Origin: Ruminococcus sp.
GTDB lineage: Bacteria > Bacillota > Clostridia > Oscillospirales > Ruminococcaceae
Assembly: GCA_019417865.1 (NCBI GenBank)
Contig: DYCW01000340.1
Span: 1-5,860 of the forward strand
Length of the DNA: 5,860 nt
Direction: 5' to 3'
Both the position numbers and the translations under genes were made by a program. The notes beneath the pieces are model-generated. The model was not told the DNA's origin. It did not search any database and saw only the letters and a program-made list of their open reading frames with translations. Shown here piece by piece: positions 5,593 to 5,860 of the stretch (positions are counted from its first letter, which is position 1; each line of letters begins with the position of its first letter).

Positions 5593-5860
5593 ATGAAGAG
5601 CTACTCAGAAAGCTATAAAAAAGCCGGTGTTGATGTAACAGCTGGCTACAGAGCAGTGGACTTAATGAAGAAACATATTGCCCGTACCATGACAGACAAT
5701 GTTCTGACTGGCATCGGCGGCTTCGGTGGATTGTACGAACTGGATATTACCGGTATGGAACATCCGGTATTGGTTTCTGGTACGGACGGTGTCGGCACGA
5801 AGCTGAAGATTGCCTTTCTGATGGATCGGCATAATACGATTGGCATTGACTGTGTGGCAA
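5593..5860 (+). CDS. purM: Phosphoribosylformylglycinamidine cyclo-ligase (AIR synthetase), N-terminal part
   Basis: The reading frame runs from ATG 5593 off the window edge, giving about 89 residues. PurM uses ATP to close the imidazole ring, turning FGAM into AIR, the substrate leading to the PurE step. The start MKSYSESYKKAGVDVTAGY (1-19) is the family's characteristic YxxAGVDxxAG opening. It is followed by a helix (VDLMKKHI) and GIGGFGGLYEL, the glycine-rich segment of PurM. VSGTDGVGTKLKIA (about 61-74) is the conserved ATP-binding region, and TIGIDCVA reaches the edge, where the family continues with the N-D-[IL] motif. It lies 23 nt after purF, as in many Firmicutes pur operons. No defect is visible in this part. 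Confidence 0.96.
   Translation, partial: MKSYSESYKKAGVDVTAGYRAVDLMKKHIARTMTDNVLTGIGGFGGLYELDITGMEHPVLVSGTDGVGTKLKIAFLMDRHNTIGIDCVA

Overview
The window reads as chromosomal DNA of a low-to-moderate GC Gram-positive anaerobe, most likely a Clostridia member (Oscillospiraceae/Ruminococcaceae or Lachnospiraceae-like). This rests on the style of the purine genes, strong Shine-Dalgarno sequences, the gene order purE-purC-purF-purM, and a B. subtilis-type PurF with a cleavable propeptide and four iron-sulfur cysteines. The genus is not resolved. All genes lie on the + strand.

Layout. Positions 1-203 hold the last 66 codons of a membrane-bound family 2 (polyprenol-phosphate type) glycosyltransferase. 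Positions 237-1262 encode a membrane-anchored extracytoplasmic protein with two WG-type repeats and no known function. A 112-nt gap follows, with weak RNA-pairing potential but no convincing promoter or terminator. A de novo purine operon then runs to the window edge: purE (1375-1872), purC (1985-2704), a diverged PurF paralogue (2711-4132), canonical purF (4142-5569) and the 5' end of purM (5593 to edge). Gaps inside this run are 6, 9 and 23 nt, except for a 112-nt purE-purC spacer carrying two inverted repeats.

How the genes work together. PurF makes 5-phosphoribosylamine from PRPP and glutamine. PurM closes the imidazole ring to give AIR, PurE supplies the carboxylated product CAIR, and PurC condenses CAIR with aspartate. 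The steps between PurF and PurM (PurD, PurN, PurL/Q/S) and PurK are not in the window.

The main point of interest is the gene between purC and purF. It is a full-length PurF homologue that keeps the PRPP loop and all four iron-sulfur cysteine positions. Its glutaminase domain has lost the N-terminal nucleophilic Cys (Gly instead), the Asn-Gly oxyanion pair, and the Arg and Asp that bind glutamine. The ammonia-channel loop is rewritten and there is an insertion of about 26 residues near the C-terminus. Next to an intact purF, this suggests an ammonia-dependent, heteromeric, regulatory or differently specific partner. Annotation pipelines would probably call it simply amidophosphoribosyltransferase.
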